Shown: piece after piece, positions 36,300-48,007 of the stretch
Numbering within the stretch: the stretch's first letter is position 1
Layout: each line of letters begins with the position of its first letter
From: Isoetes taiwanensis
Lineage: Eukaryota > Streptophyta > Lycopodiopsida > Isoetales > Isoetaceae
Reading direction: 5' to 3'
Assembly: GCA_021234155.1 (NCBI GenBank)
Contig: JAJEKV010000052.1
Location: forward strand, 5,828,380 to 5,892,379
Length of the DNA stretch: 64,000 nt
Translations under genes and position numbers: made by a program
The notes under the pieces: model-generated
Database searches by the model: none
Told to the model about the DNA's origin: nothing
The model's input: the letters and a program-made list of their open reading frames with translations, nothing else

Positions 36300-37190
36300 G
36301 GGACACAGACCATCAGGTTTTGCACGTGGAATGTCAATGGTAAAGTGGATGAAATAGCTTTGCTACATGACATTCTCGAATCATGGGATGTTATTTTTGT
36401 AGTGGAAACACATGAACATGAGGAGCATGGTCTTCCGTACATGAAGGATTTTACATTAATGCATTCGGTTTGGAATAAGAAAAAGGTTGGAGGCGGAAAG
36501 GATATGGTGGAATAGCATGTTACGTCCAAAACGAACTACAACACATGTTTTTTGGTTGTTAAGAAGAACTCAAGTAAGCATTATATTTGGTACGCAAACT
36601 AAGGGAGCGGATAAGAAACTTTATATAGCGTGTCGTTATTATCCACCAGGGAATCCCCTACTTATGCATCGATAATATGGATGGGGATGATCCATTTCAT
36701 TTTTTTGGAGCAAGATGCAATAGATTTTATGAAAAGCGGAGACACATAGTGATAATGGGAGACTTTAATAGTAGAATTGCAGATAGACAAAGCTTATGTT
36801 GCAAAGAAATTCAGGTGATCCCATTTGGATGGAGGCACTTGATGCAGAGAGATGTATGCAAGTGGGCTATCTAGGAGAAACGGATGATGGCCATCCGCGA
36901 AGCATTTTTTTGAACATGTGCAGTGGTCTTGATTTGATTATCTTGAATGGGATTGAAAAATTTCCCAATTCACGAAAGTGTACATCAAAGGGATCTTTAG
37001 GGAATGGGATCAGTGTAGTGGATTTTGTTCTAGCTGGAATACATATGTTGCCCAATATATCAAGTTTCTTTGTGGATGATAGCCTGCCCATATCAGATCA
37101 TTTCTCGGTAGTTATGCATATGCAGATAGAAGATACAGGGCTGTGTGCCCACCCAATGTTGGGTACCATGCTGGGGTATATATGCATGCA
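36300..37190 (+). pseudogene. LINE copy 5 endonuclease
   Basis: Starts TIRFCTWNVNGKVD at about 36310 (the WNVNG metal-binding Asn block). It continues VVETHEHEEHGLPYMKDF (catalytic Glu region), YIACRYYPPGNP, then IVIMGDFNSRIADRQS (catalytic Asp-x-Asn), VVDFVLAG and SDHFSVVM (catalytic Asp-His pair). All catalytic blocks of apurinic-type endonucleases are present, spread over three frames. Confidence 0.8.
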
Positions 37191-37639
37191 GGTAAAATGA
37201 ATGAGTATAAACTCCTTTGCGAGCAGCGTTTTAAAGATGTAGTGTGGCCAGAGGATATAAATGATATGGACAAATTGCTTACCACAATGCTTATTGATGC
37301 TGCACATGATTGCTTTGTTTCACAAAGAAGGGTTAAGGGGCTACCATGTAATAGGTGGTATGATGCAGAATGCAAAGCAAAGAGGTTGGAATTTAAGATG
37401 TCCATATCCGCAGACAAATGCAAGGTAAGAGATGAGTACCGTAAGCTAGTCAGAAGAAAGAAGAGAAGTTATTTGCAAAAAAGACAAGAAGTATTAGTTG
37501 GTGAGCTATTGGAAAATCCAAAAAAGTTTTGGTCGAATTTAAAGGTGAAAAAGAATCATGAAAATGTATTGGAATTAAATGCTTTGATGCAGCAGATAAA
37601 CAAGTTATATCATGTAGAAGGTCTGGAAGATAATATGGA

Positions 37640-38830
37640 GCGAGGACAAACATGTTTTGAGTTTACCGAATTGGATGTTCAAGGAGGTGCAGCTGATAGT
37701 TTTGGCTTATGTGCAGAAATGATTAAATGGGCAGGCGTGTCTGTGATGAAAGCAATGGTGAAAATAATGAATAAAGCTTTAAAAACTGGTTTTCTAGCAT
37801 CATGGCAAATTAACGAGTTGTACCCTATACATAAAGTCAGGGATCCGAAAGATCCAATAATTATAGAATGATAATGATTGGAAGCTTGTTTTCCAAGTTA
37901 TTTGCCACATTAGTTGAGAAGCATATTAGTAGATGGGCTGAAAGTAATCGACCACAGACCATTTAGTCATAATAAGGGTGGTGATGGATTCAATAAAGAA
38001 AACGAAAAAACCTCTTTTTGCTTGTTTTGTGGATCTGGCAAAAGCATTTGATATGCTAAGAAGAAAAAATATATGGGAATACATGCAGCATATTGGGGTC
38101 CCAATAGAACTTAGAAGTGCAGTTGCAGTACTATATGAGCAGGTATTAGTCCGCTTATCCTTTCCACTGAATCAACAATGCACGGATGAGGTAATTAGTA
38201 ATATTGGTGTGAAGCGAGGGATGCCCGCCACCCACATTATTTGGTTTATATATAGATCACCGGAGGCATGGCTACATGAACATGGGGTAGCGAACTACCA
38301 TTGCGGTGGTATGTGCTTGTCTTATTATTGTATGCAGATGATATTGTTATGTTTTCTCGAAGTGCAACAGATATGCAGAAAAACTTAGATGCGCTTGCCA
38401 GGTTTTGTGATGCTACCGAAATGAAGGTAAATTTGGGTAAAACAAAAATTTTGATTTTTGGCACCAGATCACGGGACTATTATTTTCATTATAAAGGAGA
38501 GCTGGTAGAGATAGCAAAAATTACAAATATTTGGGTCTTGTGGTTGATCATAATTACGCTTGGAATACAAGTAGCTTGAACGAGAGAATAGACGCTGGAA
38601 TAAAATCACTTTTTGCGCTACAGAGGAAATACAGAAAAGCAGAAATTGTGGATTGGAAACTTAAAAAGATGCTTTATATATCTTTGGTTCGGTCAGTGGT
38701 ATTATATGGTTGTGAAACTTGGGGACCCGGCTTATCATTGGAACCGTGGAAAAGGATCGAGAAAGTACAAAAAGAAATTTCTTCTTACGTAACTAGGTGT
38801 AAAGATGCGCACTCCTTCCAATGATGCTTG
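37640..38830 (+). pseudogene. LINE copy 5 reverse transcriptase
   Basis: Frames read ADSFGLCAEMIKWAG, LFACFVDLAKAFDMLRRKN, YEQVLVRLSFPLNQ, LLLYADDIVMFSRSATDMQK (intact YADD), KVNLGKTKILIFGTRS, then LYGCETWGPGLS. Motifs are complete and in order, but frames shift near 37870, 38250 and 38560. It would copy the element RNA at the nicked target. Confidence 0.82.
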
Positions 38831-39141
38831 TTTAAGTTGAATGATGCCTTTAGAGTTGGAAGCATTGCATCAAACACTAAAGTATCCTAATCGGGTGCAA
38901 AAAATGGATCAACGATAGGTTGCCACGTTTGGCGGATTCAAAGCAACAAGGGATGGTATGCTAGTATAGGAGAATGGGCTCGAAATGGGGATGGAACTAG
39001 ATGAAATACCCGTTGAAGAGAAGGAATTGGAAGAATACATTTTTAATAAAGGGAAACAGAAGTTATGGGAAAGACCTGGAACCAAGATGATCTTCTAAAA
39101 ACCTATTCTATTCTATTCTATTCTATTCTATTAATCTAGAT

Positions 39142-39495
39142 ATGATGGAGGCACCACACCTTGCAGGAAGATTGTCATATTTTAAAAGACACTTGATATG
39201 CAGGTTGAGACTTAGTTCGCACCATTTGGGGGTGGAAGTAGGAAGATGGGGGAACTTTTCGCGACATAGACGTACATGTAAAGTGTGTGGGACAGATGAC
39301 ATTGAAGATGAAGCGCACCTTATATTAAAATGTACTGCTTATCAAAACTTGAGAGGGATGTATGGTATTATTGCGGGTTTATCCCTACGAGAATTTTTTG
39401 AATTACCAACTGAGATTATAGGAGGCTATTTAACTGAAGTCATGCAGGTGAGAGAATTGTCTATCAAAAGCTATAAGCATTTAAGTCGTATTTAA
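39142..39495 (+). pseudogene. LINE copy 5 C-terminal CCHC finger
   Basis: 117-codon frame with HLICRLRLSSHHLGVEVGRW and CKVCGTDDIEDEAHLILKC, i.e. C-x2-C...H-x4-C, followed by LREFFELP and a Ser/Lys-rich end. The same domain occurs in LINE copies 2, 3 and 4. Confidence 0.75.
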
Positions 39496-39540
39496 TTAAA
39501 GTGGGACAAATCTCGAATTTTGGGACTCGGACTGAAAATG

Positions 39541-40249
39541 GGACTCATACTCAATTTTTTTTTTGAGTAGACTACTTGAATAGAATTGTGTCTTAATAAA
39601 ACAACAATAATATTTACAAACAACAAACCGAGAAAAGAAGGGGAGATGGTGAGAAGGTTTGAAGGGGGCCTGAGGGGTGGCAAGAGGCAAGTAGAGAGGG
39701 GAGGAGGACGGCAAGAGGCAATTGGGGGGGATGGGAAAGAGGCAACTGGAGAGGGGAGGAGGATGGGAGAGAGGCAACCGGAGAAGGGAAGGAAGATGGG
39801 CAAGAGGCAACCGGGAGGGGGTAGAAAGGGGAGGAGGATGGGCAAAGGGGCTTAATGGGAAGGAGAGAGAAAGGCAAGGCAAAGATGGGAAATGGGCAAC
39901 CTTTAGTAATTATAATCAATATAATTATAATAATCAATATAACTAATAAATATAATTAACATTATTATAATTAATTAAAAAAACAATATATATAAAAGAA
40001 CAATTATATTCTCGACTAGTGGGGCGAAGAAGCCTCACAAAATCGACTAAAAACCGCCGTATAAACAAAAGCCGTATGGATGAATCCAAATGCGAAGGCC
40101 GTAAGGCTTAGATTTGCACCCAAAATGCTGGGCGGATAAATATGGCGGTTCACTTACATTATAGCAAGCTCCCCATCCTTCCCGCATCTAACATCCGCCA
40201 TATCCGCGTAAGCATAGTCATATTCACGGAGCGCGCAGGGGAGGATTAG
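39541..40249. repeat. Purine-rich minisatellite followed by A/T-rich spacer
   Basis: 39655-39850 holds degenerate units of about 27-30 bp built on GGCAAGAGGCAACCGGAGAG and GGGAGGAGGATGGG, with G-runs of 3-8. 39900-40010 is almost pure A/T (TATAATTAATAAT type). No gene is supported. Confidence 0.75.
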
Positions 40250-41214
40250 GTGAAGCAGATTTTTTTTGTTCGGTTGAATAATGGAGCGATTATAAGGTCG
40301 CTTTGGAAGGGGAGCAACAAGGCCCACAGTGGTGTTTCTTCCGCTATGCCTTTGAATGGCAACTCGTCACGGGGCCTACTCTGGACTAAAACACAAAAAG
40401 AAAAAATGGACCCTCAACAAAGGAAAATATGGCTCGCGCCCCGATTGCTCCTCTTGGGAGCGCCCTCATCGCTGTCCAATTCCCTTCCTTCCGTAGAACC
40501 GCAATACAAAAAATAACCGAGTTTTTCGTAACCAACGCACCGGGTCCCGGATCCGGGCGCAGAACGAGCTCTAAATAGATCGTGAAGACGCACCGCACAA
40601 TCTCATATTTTTTCTCCGCTTCAACACATACCGAGGCATGGAAATTCTGTTTCCATCCATTCTCAAATACGTTGGAGATGCGGGAGAAGATCCGCACAAA
40701 AAATTGAGGGAAGAAATAAGGGCCGCAGATGAAGGCAACCGAGGAAATCTAACCATGGAAGCTCTCGAGAATGCGCCAATGTTAAAATCAACAGCTTTAT
40801 GAGGTTTTGAGGATCGATCTGCTATGGTTTTTGTGGCTTCTAAAGCTATGGCTAATCCGACGCTTGGGACCAAAGTCGCCATGACTCGAAAGCGCTAACA
40901 TGATCCCTATTGGTAACCGTGAGAAAAATCATCAACGCCACGGAGTTGGCCTCAAGAATCGGCGGAAAGAGCTTCAAGAATCGCCGGAAAAAGCAATCCT
41001 CATCCTATCGCCATAGCCACCATAGCCCCGAAGAACAAGAACGCCATAGTCACCGAAGAACAAGAACGCCATAGCCGCTGATGGGTATCCACGATGGCGG
41101 GACTCAAAACCGCCCCAAAGGTATGTACCAAATTGGTATGTACTAAATTTCAAATTTTAAGTATGGGCGGGAAAAAAGAGCGGGGTAAAAAGAGCGGGGA
41201 GGGTCCATTTTTTT
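40250..41214. other. Spacer without a recognisable gene
   Basis: Contains a short tandem segment CCGAAGAACAAGAACGCCATAG (two copies near 41020-41075). Open frames on both strands lack motifs. Confidence 0.35.
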
Positions 41215-41620
41215 CCATAGGAGGAAATGGCATTTTTCATAAAAATGCATAGAATATTGTGGTTATTGGAAAATACATAATATTAGGATATTGTGATTAT
41301 TAAAAAATATATAGTAATAAATGGAGAGTGCATTTTTCATAAAAAAATGCATAGAATATCATGCTTGTTGGAAAATACATAATATAGGATATTGTGCTTA
41401 TTGAAAAATATATAGTAATATATGGAGAGGGCATTTTTCATAAAAAATGCATAGAATATTGTGGTTGTTGGAAAATACATAATATAGGATATTGTGCTTA
41501 TTGAAAATATATAGTAATATATAGAGAGGCATTTTTCATAAAAAAAATGCATAGAATATTGTGGTTATTGGAAAATACATAATATAGGATATTGTGCTTA
41601 TTGAAAAATATATAGTACAT
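41215..41620. repeat. Tandem array of about 99 bp units, four copies
   Basis: Each unit has GCATTTTTCATAAAAATGC (an imperfect palindrome), AGAATATTGTGGTTGTTGG, AAATACATAATATAGGATAT and a TATATAGTAATATA end. Units start near 41229, 41330, 41429 and 41527. Confidence 0.88.
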
Positions 41621-41783
41621 AGTGTCCCATTTGGAAAATCTATATTTGAAATAAGCTATGGGCAGGGTCTATTTTTTTTCGATATGTATACATAGTGTGC
41701 ATTAGAAAATACATAGAAAATACCATTGCCGGTCCAGCTTAGTCATGAACCTCGAATCTGTTTTTTTCCACCCCCGAGCCGCC

Positions 41784-42205
41784 TTTCGACTCATGAAGTG
41801 GAGAAAGGTCCTCGGATCGCGTTCTCAATTCTAACTCGCTTTTTCACTTTGAGCTTCCTTTCTCAACCCCCAAAACTTGCTTTTTACTCAGATGCTTTTC
41901 TCGACCCACGAAGTCGAGAAAGGCCCTAAAAAAATCTTCTTGAAAAAAAAACTTTTTTTCCTAGTTAAAAAAAGGAAAAAAAAAAAAATCTTTCGAGAAG
42001 TTAATTTCTCGACTACGCGAGTCGAAAGGCCATTAGGTTTTTTGAGGGTCTTTCTCGACTCATGAAATGAGAAAGGCCCTCAAATAAATTTTTTTTTTTG
42101 CCTACTTAGAAAAAAGAAGGAATTTTTTTTTTGTTTTTTGTTTTTTGGGCTCTGTTACATCGGGCCTTTCCTTTCGACTCCTCGAAGTCGAGAAAGGCCT
42201 CATAC
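41784..42205. repeat. Cluster of five palindromic repeats
   Basis: Five imperfect inverted repeats of the form CTTTCTCGACTC-loop-GAGTCGAGAAAGG at about 41784, 41896, 42003, 42053 and 42166. They are separated by T- or A-rich runs. Each could fold into a hairpin of 8-12 bp. No coding sequence is visible. Confidence 0.75.
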
Positions 42206-42689
42206 CTACATTCTTCTTAAATGGCCCTAAGAACCTGTTGTTTTCTTTATTTGTATTGTCTCAGAGCATCATTTGCACTAACTTGATTTTGCCTTTTCCC
42301 AAGATACAAATCGCGAACGTAGAAAGGACATGATCTGGAGCCATGTCGGGTTAGCGTGTTCAGATTTCTATTCTCTTCAAGTTGCTCTTGTGGCTTGGAA
42401 CGCCTCGCACCTTTGCTCGCATGTTGTTCCCGTGAGGTGGTCCGTGGTGCTAAGATGATGTAATATTTGTGTCACCGACCATCATGGTATCTTCAACCAT
42501 TGTAAACTTTGGTTTCAATCTAGAACTTTGGTTTCAATCTTTAATGAATTTCCTTTGTTTCAGCTTGCATTGTTCTTGTTCTCGAAATAAGCAACTGGAA
42601 AAATCGAGGAAAGTTTCACGCAGAGTTCTAGACAAAAAATCGAATTAAGGATAGTTTTCGGCCTGGGGTGCTCCTTTTCATGTAAATTA

Positions 42690-42959
<270 letters not shown>

Positions 42960-43034
42960 GCAAATTTTTATGCATATAAAATTTATTCTCTCGCTATACG
43001 ACGAGATAAAATTTATACGTATTTTATGAGAGAA

Positions 43035-43060
43035 GCTTGAGAGATAATTATCTCTCAAGC
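43035..43060. repeat. 26 bp perfect palindrome
   Basis: GCTTGAGAGATAA followed by its exact reverse complement, with no loop. It sits about 75 bp from the end of the TC tract, and a CTCGCTATACGACGAG inverted repeat lies between them. A related but less perfect arrangement follows the GA tract at 19155-19255. Confidence 0.85.
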
Positions 43061-43649
43061 CTTAACCCCCCACTAGTTAGTATTTTTTATTCACGGACGT
43101 GGCGGGCGTGCACCTACGATCTCGGCGTGCTTAAAAAAGGGGCAAAAAAGGGACAAAGCAAACCGAATCAGAAATCCGTGATTGGGTCCTATTCTTGCAT
43201 ATAAGGAATTTGTACTTTCGACTTATAACAAACCGGACTTGGGCATGAAGAAAAGTTTTCGGAATGGATTTTTGCTATGGCTTGGAGCATTAAGAAAAAA
43301 AAATTGATTGGGTTTTGCTACTACAGAAGCTTTGCCATTCAGTGGGTTCATAGCTCTGTTCTCGAACCCATTGCCCTGTTCTTGCGACAATGTTATAATG
43401 ATTGGAAAGAACAGCTTGCATTTGCACCCATTCTAAAGACATTGCCCCATTGTCATGAAAATGCTTTAATAATTGTTTAGGAAAGCTTGCATCTACGTAA
43501 GAAAAGCTTGCATTTGAGCCCATCTAGAGCCGTTTGAGCCGGAAGATTCTGGAGCCGGAAGAAATGAAAAGCAGAAGAAAAGAGTTGGAATGAAAAGCCG
43601 AAAGATTCTGGAGCCCTTGGCATGGCAGTCGGGAATAAAATATTCTGTT

Positions 43650-43978
43650 TGCAACGAGAGCTGTTGGATAAGCATATTCACCCCTTATTCCTTAATCTAC
43701 ACCGTACGTAAAGTTCCTCGTTTGTGGGGTATGCAAATACAAAATTTGCTATACCGTATAACAAGATTTGCAAAATACTATAAGATTTCCAGCAAAATAC
43801 TATATGGTGTTAATTTTGTACGTGCCAAATATAATTATAAGGGCTCTCGCCTCCCCTCCACCCCCTGTGAATATGCACCCAAACCAAAGGGGTTTAAGGG
43901 GATTTTAAATTTAAATGTGTTGGACCCAATGGTTGTGTTAATTAATGTTAATGGTAGTTATGTGTTGGTTGTTATCTT
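43650..43978 (+). repeat. Dispersed repeat, copy of 23514-23880
   Basis: Direct-orientation second copy; see 23514-23880. The copies diverge after TTGGTTGTTA. Confidence 0.8.
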
Positions 43979-45655
43979 AAAAAAAATTGGGGCCTTCTGC
44001 CCTAACAAAAAAAACAAACATTTATCTATGTGCACTTAGTTACACATTGACCAAATTGTTAAAGAATACAACTTTGCATACATAAAACACAAGTATTTAG
44101 AAAACACCATTGTTATTTTCGTCCTTGTCAACTTCAAATTTAAGAATGTGATTTAACATTCTCTCTAGTTTACACCCCTTACTCCAAAACTATAGCGTTG
44201 TACAATGTTCACAATAAAGGATGCCATTCCCAAGGTAAAGAAACCACTGCTGAAAGCATTACAATCCATACCTAAGAACCTATCTCAACAAATCATTGTT
44301 ATAAACTTTGATACAAGCACCTTAGATACAAGCACCTTCAATGCTCGAAGGGCACATCTAGCATGTTCCAGCAATTAAATACAGCTTCAAAATCATAAAA
44401 GTTTAATTCATCGTAATTCGACAGAACTACGCAGATTTGCCGATGAGTTCGTGATTCCGCAAAGTCGCCTTCTAATAATGGCACGGGTTAAAGGAAAAAT
44501 TCTACCTACAAAAAGCTATGAATCAACAGAACCTCTGTAGCAAGCACAAGTGCTGGCGCATTGGCAAGAACCGAGGTAAAACAGTACTTTTCAAGAATGT
44601 TTGCAAGAATAGACCAAAATGGCTGGCCGGCAGCTCACATTACAAAGGCACTATACGAAGCCTCTGCTTTTTTATGCATATTTAAAATAGAATGCTGCTG
44701 ATGAGGAAATGCGTTCAGAAGTGGTTCAACCCAAATAATCCAAAATGTTCGAATGGTATGACAGATGCAAGAAAGAAATAGACATTATTAAGAAATAGAC
44801 ATTATTATCATAATCAATGAGAGACCAAATAAGATTGCTTATCTTGAATGGTTTCCTCCAGACCAATGCTATAACTCCTCTACTCCCAATACCTTTGTGC
44901 ATTTCAAAAACCTGTCTTAGCCACCAATAAAAACCCTCGCCGATTATCCGAATCGCTTACGATGTTTATTGCTAATTGGGCTTCTTAAATAAGAAGTCTC
45001 TTTCATCGCCACAAATTCTCAAAGGGTTAGCAAAGGTTTCATGTGTCCGCTTTCATCGCCACCGAAAGTACGAGAGTAAAGCAATAGCATGGTCAGACAG
45101 GAATTATACAAACAAATAGTAGAGTCGGAAAGAACTTGTAGAAGAAACCCTGTCAAAACATGATCGGCACTAAAACTTGGGTCTGTCAAAAACTGTAAAA
45201 TCTCAACAATGTTGGCCCTAGTGCAAATGAAACCAGAAACTTTCCAAGAGCCGATTTGAAGATGAATAAGCTACAAACATTTGTCGATTAATAAGCAAAT
45301 GCGGTTCTGGAACAGCCTTTGGTGCAAAAGAAGTGAAGAAGGATCAAAACCGCAGGGGACGAATCCAAGAATGCCGAAATTGACTGAGGACTGTCGAGAC
45401 CATACCTCAGGGGACTACTAACGGCCGATCCTCAAAGCCAACTGACAAAAAACAGCCGAAAACAAAAACCTGCAGCAAGTCCCAACGTAGCATTGGACAA
45501 TAATCTGAGAACCAACATCATCAGCCGTTATATGATATTCGTGTGATACCTCCAGGTCACCTAGAGCAGAGAATCCAGGCGTTGCAAGGTGCATCTTTGC
45601 ACAGGGAATTGTGAAACAGAACATGCAGGGGACGTTTGTTTTTTCTGACTTACAG
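43979..45655. other. Spacer or intron upstream of the receptor kinase exon
   Basis: No upstream kinase or LRR exon is visible on the plus strand. The stretch is either a long intron of the receptor kinase gene or intergenic DNA if the exon is a fragment. Confidence 0.4.
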
Positions 45656-46116
45656 GGTATGCATACAGCATCAAAGTGAATGAAAAGAGTGATATCTACA
45701 GTTTTGGGGTAGTGTTGTTCGAACTGATTACTGGAAGGAAGGCAATGGATGCAGAGTTTGGGGAAGGGATGGACATAGTGCAGTGGATCAGAAGCAAAAT
45801 ACGTGGAATCGGAGGCCCAGAAAGGGTGTTGGATGAGGCAATAAAAGAAAGGGCTGATAGGCAGCAGATGGCACTTGTTTTAAGGTTGGCTTTGCTCTGC
45901 ACCACCGCTGCTCCTTCAAGGAGGCCTTCCATGCGCGACCTAGTGGAGATGCTCAAACTCTCAGATCCTGCTGCCAAATTGCATGAAATTTGGAAACTTA
46001 GATCCCACAGCTTGAATGCCTCATTTTCCTCTGGCTGCAGACGACCTAAGGCCCTGCCCCTGCGGCCCTTGCTCTGCCCTGTAATCGGTGGAAAAGGGTT
46101 TCAGAACATACCTTGA
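45656..46116 (+). pseudogene. Last exon of an LRR receptor-like kinase (kinase subdomains IX-XI)
   Basis: Serine/threonine kinase C-terminal lobe of a plant LRR-RLK, probably subfamily XI (CLV1/PXY/HAESA group). After a TTACAG acceptor at 45650-45655 the frame reads YAYSIKVNEKSDIYSFGVVL (subdomain IX with its invariant Asp), ELITGRKAMDAEFGEGMDIV, LRLALLCTTAAPSRRPSMRD (subdomain XI with its invariant Arg), then a Ser-rich tail ending at 46116. These receptors usually have their kinase intron just before the YAYS/T segment, which fits the splice site here. No upstream exon with the ATP-binding lobe, LRRs or membrane helix lies in the 1.6 kb before it. It is therefore either the 3' exon of a gene with a very long intron or an isolated fragment. 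The frame itself is undamaged. Confidence 0.75.
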
Positions 46117-46994
46117 AGCTGCCAGGATCCCACGCTTCGTGGTAATCTACTGCGTGCAAGAACGTAATCTCGCCAAAGCCATTGCCTCACCAAGCCCTAG
46201 ATATAACTAAAAGAACCCTAAAATAACCCGGCCTGATGCTTGCATGCTCTATTTGGGATAGTTTTTGAAATCATAGTTGTAACCATTGAAAAAATGCCAC
46301 TAAAAGTATCGCGATAGTATGACTCTAGATGTGTCTTGATTAGTACGCCTCATCAAATCTGGCCATCAAATCATATAAAACCTTAGGAAAAAAAGTACAA
46401 AGACACAAAGAAAACCCCCGTTATTATGCTACATATTAGAAGCTTGAGAATCTTTGCTTGCATGTGGGAAACCGGCCACAGCCTTGAATAGTTTTTGATT
46501 ATACAGACCTAGAATGAAGAAAAATTACTACAACAATCGAATTTAAGAAATAGTTAAATGCTCGCTGAAAATCCTCTGCGCCAAAACAAAACAAAAAGAA
46601 GAAAGAAGAAGAAACAGATCTAGTCTGGCACTACGGTTTTGTGTGCAAGAAAGGCTTCAACCCATCGGATGCTATCTATTAGATGCGGCAACAAGCATCG
46701 CCTTTGAAACAGAAAGCCCATATGACACAGATTGAACTGAAAAAACTTGCAGTTGAGCGAAAATCTTTGCGCTTTGTGGAGCTGAGGAAATGTTTTTTAA
46801 GCCAAAATGCTAGTGCCGACCCAAAATGCTATGGATTTATCGCCATGGATTCATGGTCGGACTTCATAGATAGATCCGCTCCGGCCAAGCCCTGCTGCGA
46901 AGAAGAAAGAAAAGGAAAAATGTTTAACAAGGAAGCATGATGGGAAACGCCCTTAATGCCAGTTAACATAAAAATTAACTCTCCCGCATGAAAA
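46117..46994. other. Spacer after the kinase exon
   Basis: No gene is supported. An 85-codon frame at 46683-46940 has no motif I recognise. A C-run followed by TTATTATGCTACATATT near 46415 matches short dispersed copies at 24150 and 25010. Confidence 0.35.
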
Positions 46995-47023
46995 GGTGAG
47001 AGTGGGTTTTTCCCACTCTCACC
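46995..47023. repeat. 12 bp perfect stem hairpin
   Basis: GGTGAGAGTGGG, five T, then its exact reverse complement. It is followed by CTCTC-rich sequence. Function unknown; there is no adjacent gene end that it would terminate. Confidence 0.8.
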
Positions 47024-47079
47024 TCTCTCTCCCGCCTCTCGCCCCCTCTCATGCTCTCTCGCAAAAAATTTTGGAACAT

Positions 47080-47361
47080 CCCTAACTGAGTTGTTTGAAC
47101 TTCATGTGAAGCATGTAAGTCTCTATGTACAGGAGATATTGAAAAAAAGAGAACTATGTTTGAAGACAGTATCTGCAATCATTGGTTCGGATAATGAAGA
47201 GGGAGAAGACGAGATGCAGAATAGTGATAGTGAAACTAATGTAGAGGAGTATAATAGGGAGGAATACGAGAATGAAGTAAAATACATTCTTTATAAATGT
47301 ATCCGTCTTATAGACCTGATAGGTCTCAACAAGACATAATAAACATTTCATTTCATTTCTT
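47080..47361 (+). mobile_element. LINE 3' end fragment (copy 8)
   Basis: The last codons of a LINE polymerase (an acidic Glu/Asn/Ser-rich end, 47091-47339) are followed by the hairpin AGACCT-GAT-AGGTCT at 47312-47326, a CATTT-repeat tail and a 13 bp CT run (47362-47374). Same 3' architecture as copies 3, 4 and 7. Confidence 0.72.
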
Positions 47362-47544
47362 TCTCTCTCTCTCTAAAAAGGCCGCAAAGCAAAAAAATGC
47401 TTGTTTTTTCCATGTGGATCTTGGTTTCCAAGGTCCCTTTTTGGCATGCATCCTTACATGCCATTGTTGCATGCACATGGGACATGCTTTTGGGGCCAGC
47501 AACTAGACATCTTTGAAGCACATACTTGATTTCCATTGCGCCCA

Positions 47545-47617
47545 TTGCGCCTGGGCTCGAACCCGTGCAGGGGAGATCAAAACCCAACGCACTAGCCACC
47601 TGTGCTAAAGAGCATTA
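47545..47617 (-). ncRNA. tRNA-like sequence (possible SINE head)
   Basis: On the minus strand an A-box-like TAGCACAGGTGGCTAGTGCG (about 47611-47592) precedes a B box GGTTCGAGCC (47563-47554) at tRNA-like spacing. The anticodon stem and acceptor stem do not pair well, so it is not a functional tRNA. A tRNA-derived SINE or a decayed tRNA gene is likely. Confidence 0.4.
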
Positions 47618-48007
47618 CTACAACAAAGGCAATCCTCATAACATAAGTATAAGTTACTGTTATGGTATTCGGCTCGTAAAACACTTAAGCAAGGCATTCT
47701 TGTGGACTGAATGGTGGAGAGTCCCTAGCTTCTTTGACATGGGTTCTTTGTTGTTGGGCTCAGCGAGTCTTGAATGATGCAAGGTTAGGCAGTGATCCTT
47801 TGGGGACTTACGTGTATTTTAAAGTATTTTATACGGCGGGTCATAGTTTGGACCGAGGTCAAAACCCTGTCAAAACCCTACGAGCACAGAAAGCCAGCGG
47901 CGCCTCATTCCGATAGCCTCTTGGCCGTGTCGTTCTCTATTCGGTGTTTTAGAGCTGGCTTAGAATGGCTGCTATGAAACGATTCAGAAACATATAAAAT
48001 TTTTGCG
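47618..48007 (+). promoter_or_regulatory. Upstream region of the PurN-type gene
   Basis: About 390 bp between the tRNA-like sequence and the ATG. A TATAAA at about 47993 is too close to the ATG to serve as TATA box for this start. No other element is distinguishable, so the transcription start is not placed. Confidence 0.25.

Larger units (their letters stand above)
35581..39540 (+). mobile_element. LINE copy 5, near full length (ORF1, EN, RT, CCHC)
   Basis: The best readable LINE of the window. ORF1 spans about 35755-36230, the endonuclease 36300-37190, the reverse transcriptase 37640-38830 and the C-terminal finger 39142-39495. All four lie in order on the plus strand with several frameshifts. 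A TTCTA pentamer run at about 39103-39131 interrupts the frame before the finger. The 3' end near 39500-39540 lacks the hairpin and TC tract seen in copies 3, 4, 7 and 8, so the tail is lost or this is another subfamily. Confidence 0.85.

Noticed and set aside
39492-39937. Pro/Ser/Leu-rich minus-strand proteins
   Set aside because: Translations of the purine-rich minisatellite.
41215-42205. CRISPR-like palindromic repeat array
   Set aside because: Repeats vary in length and spacing, the spacers are homopolymer-rich, no cas genes are present and the context is eukaryotic.
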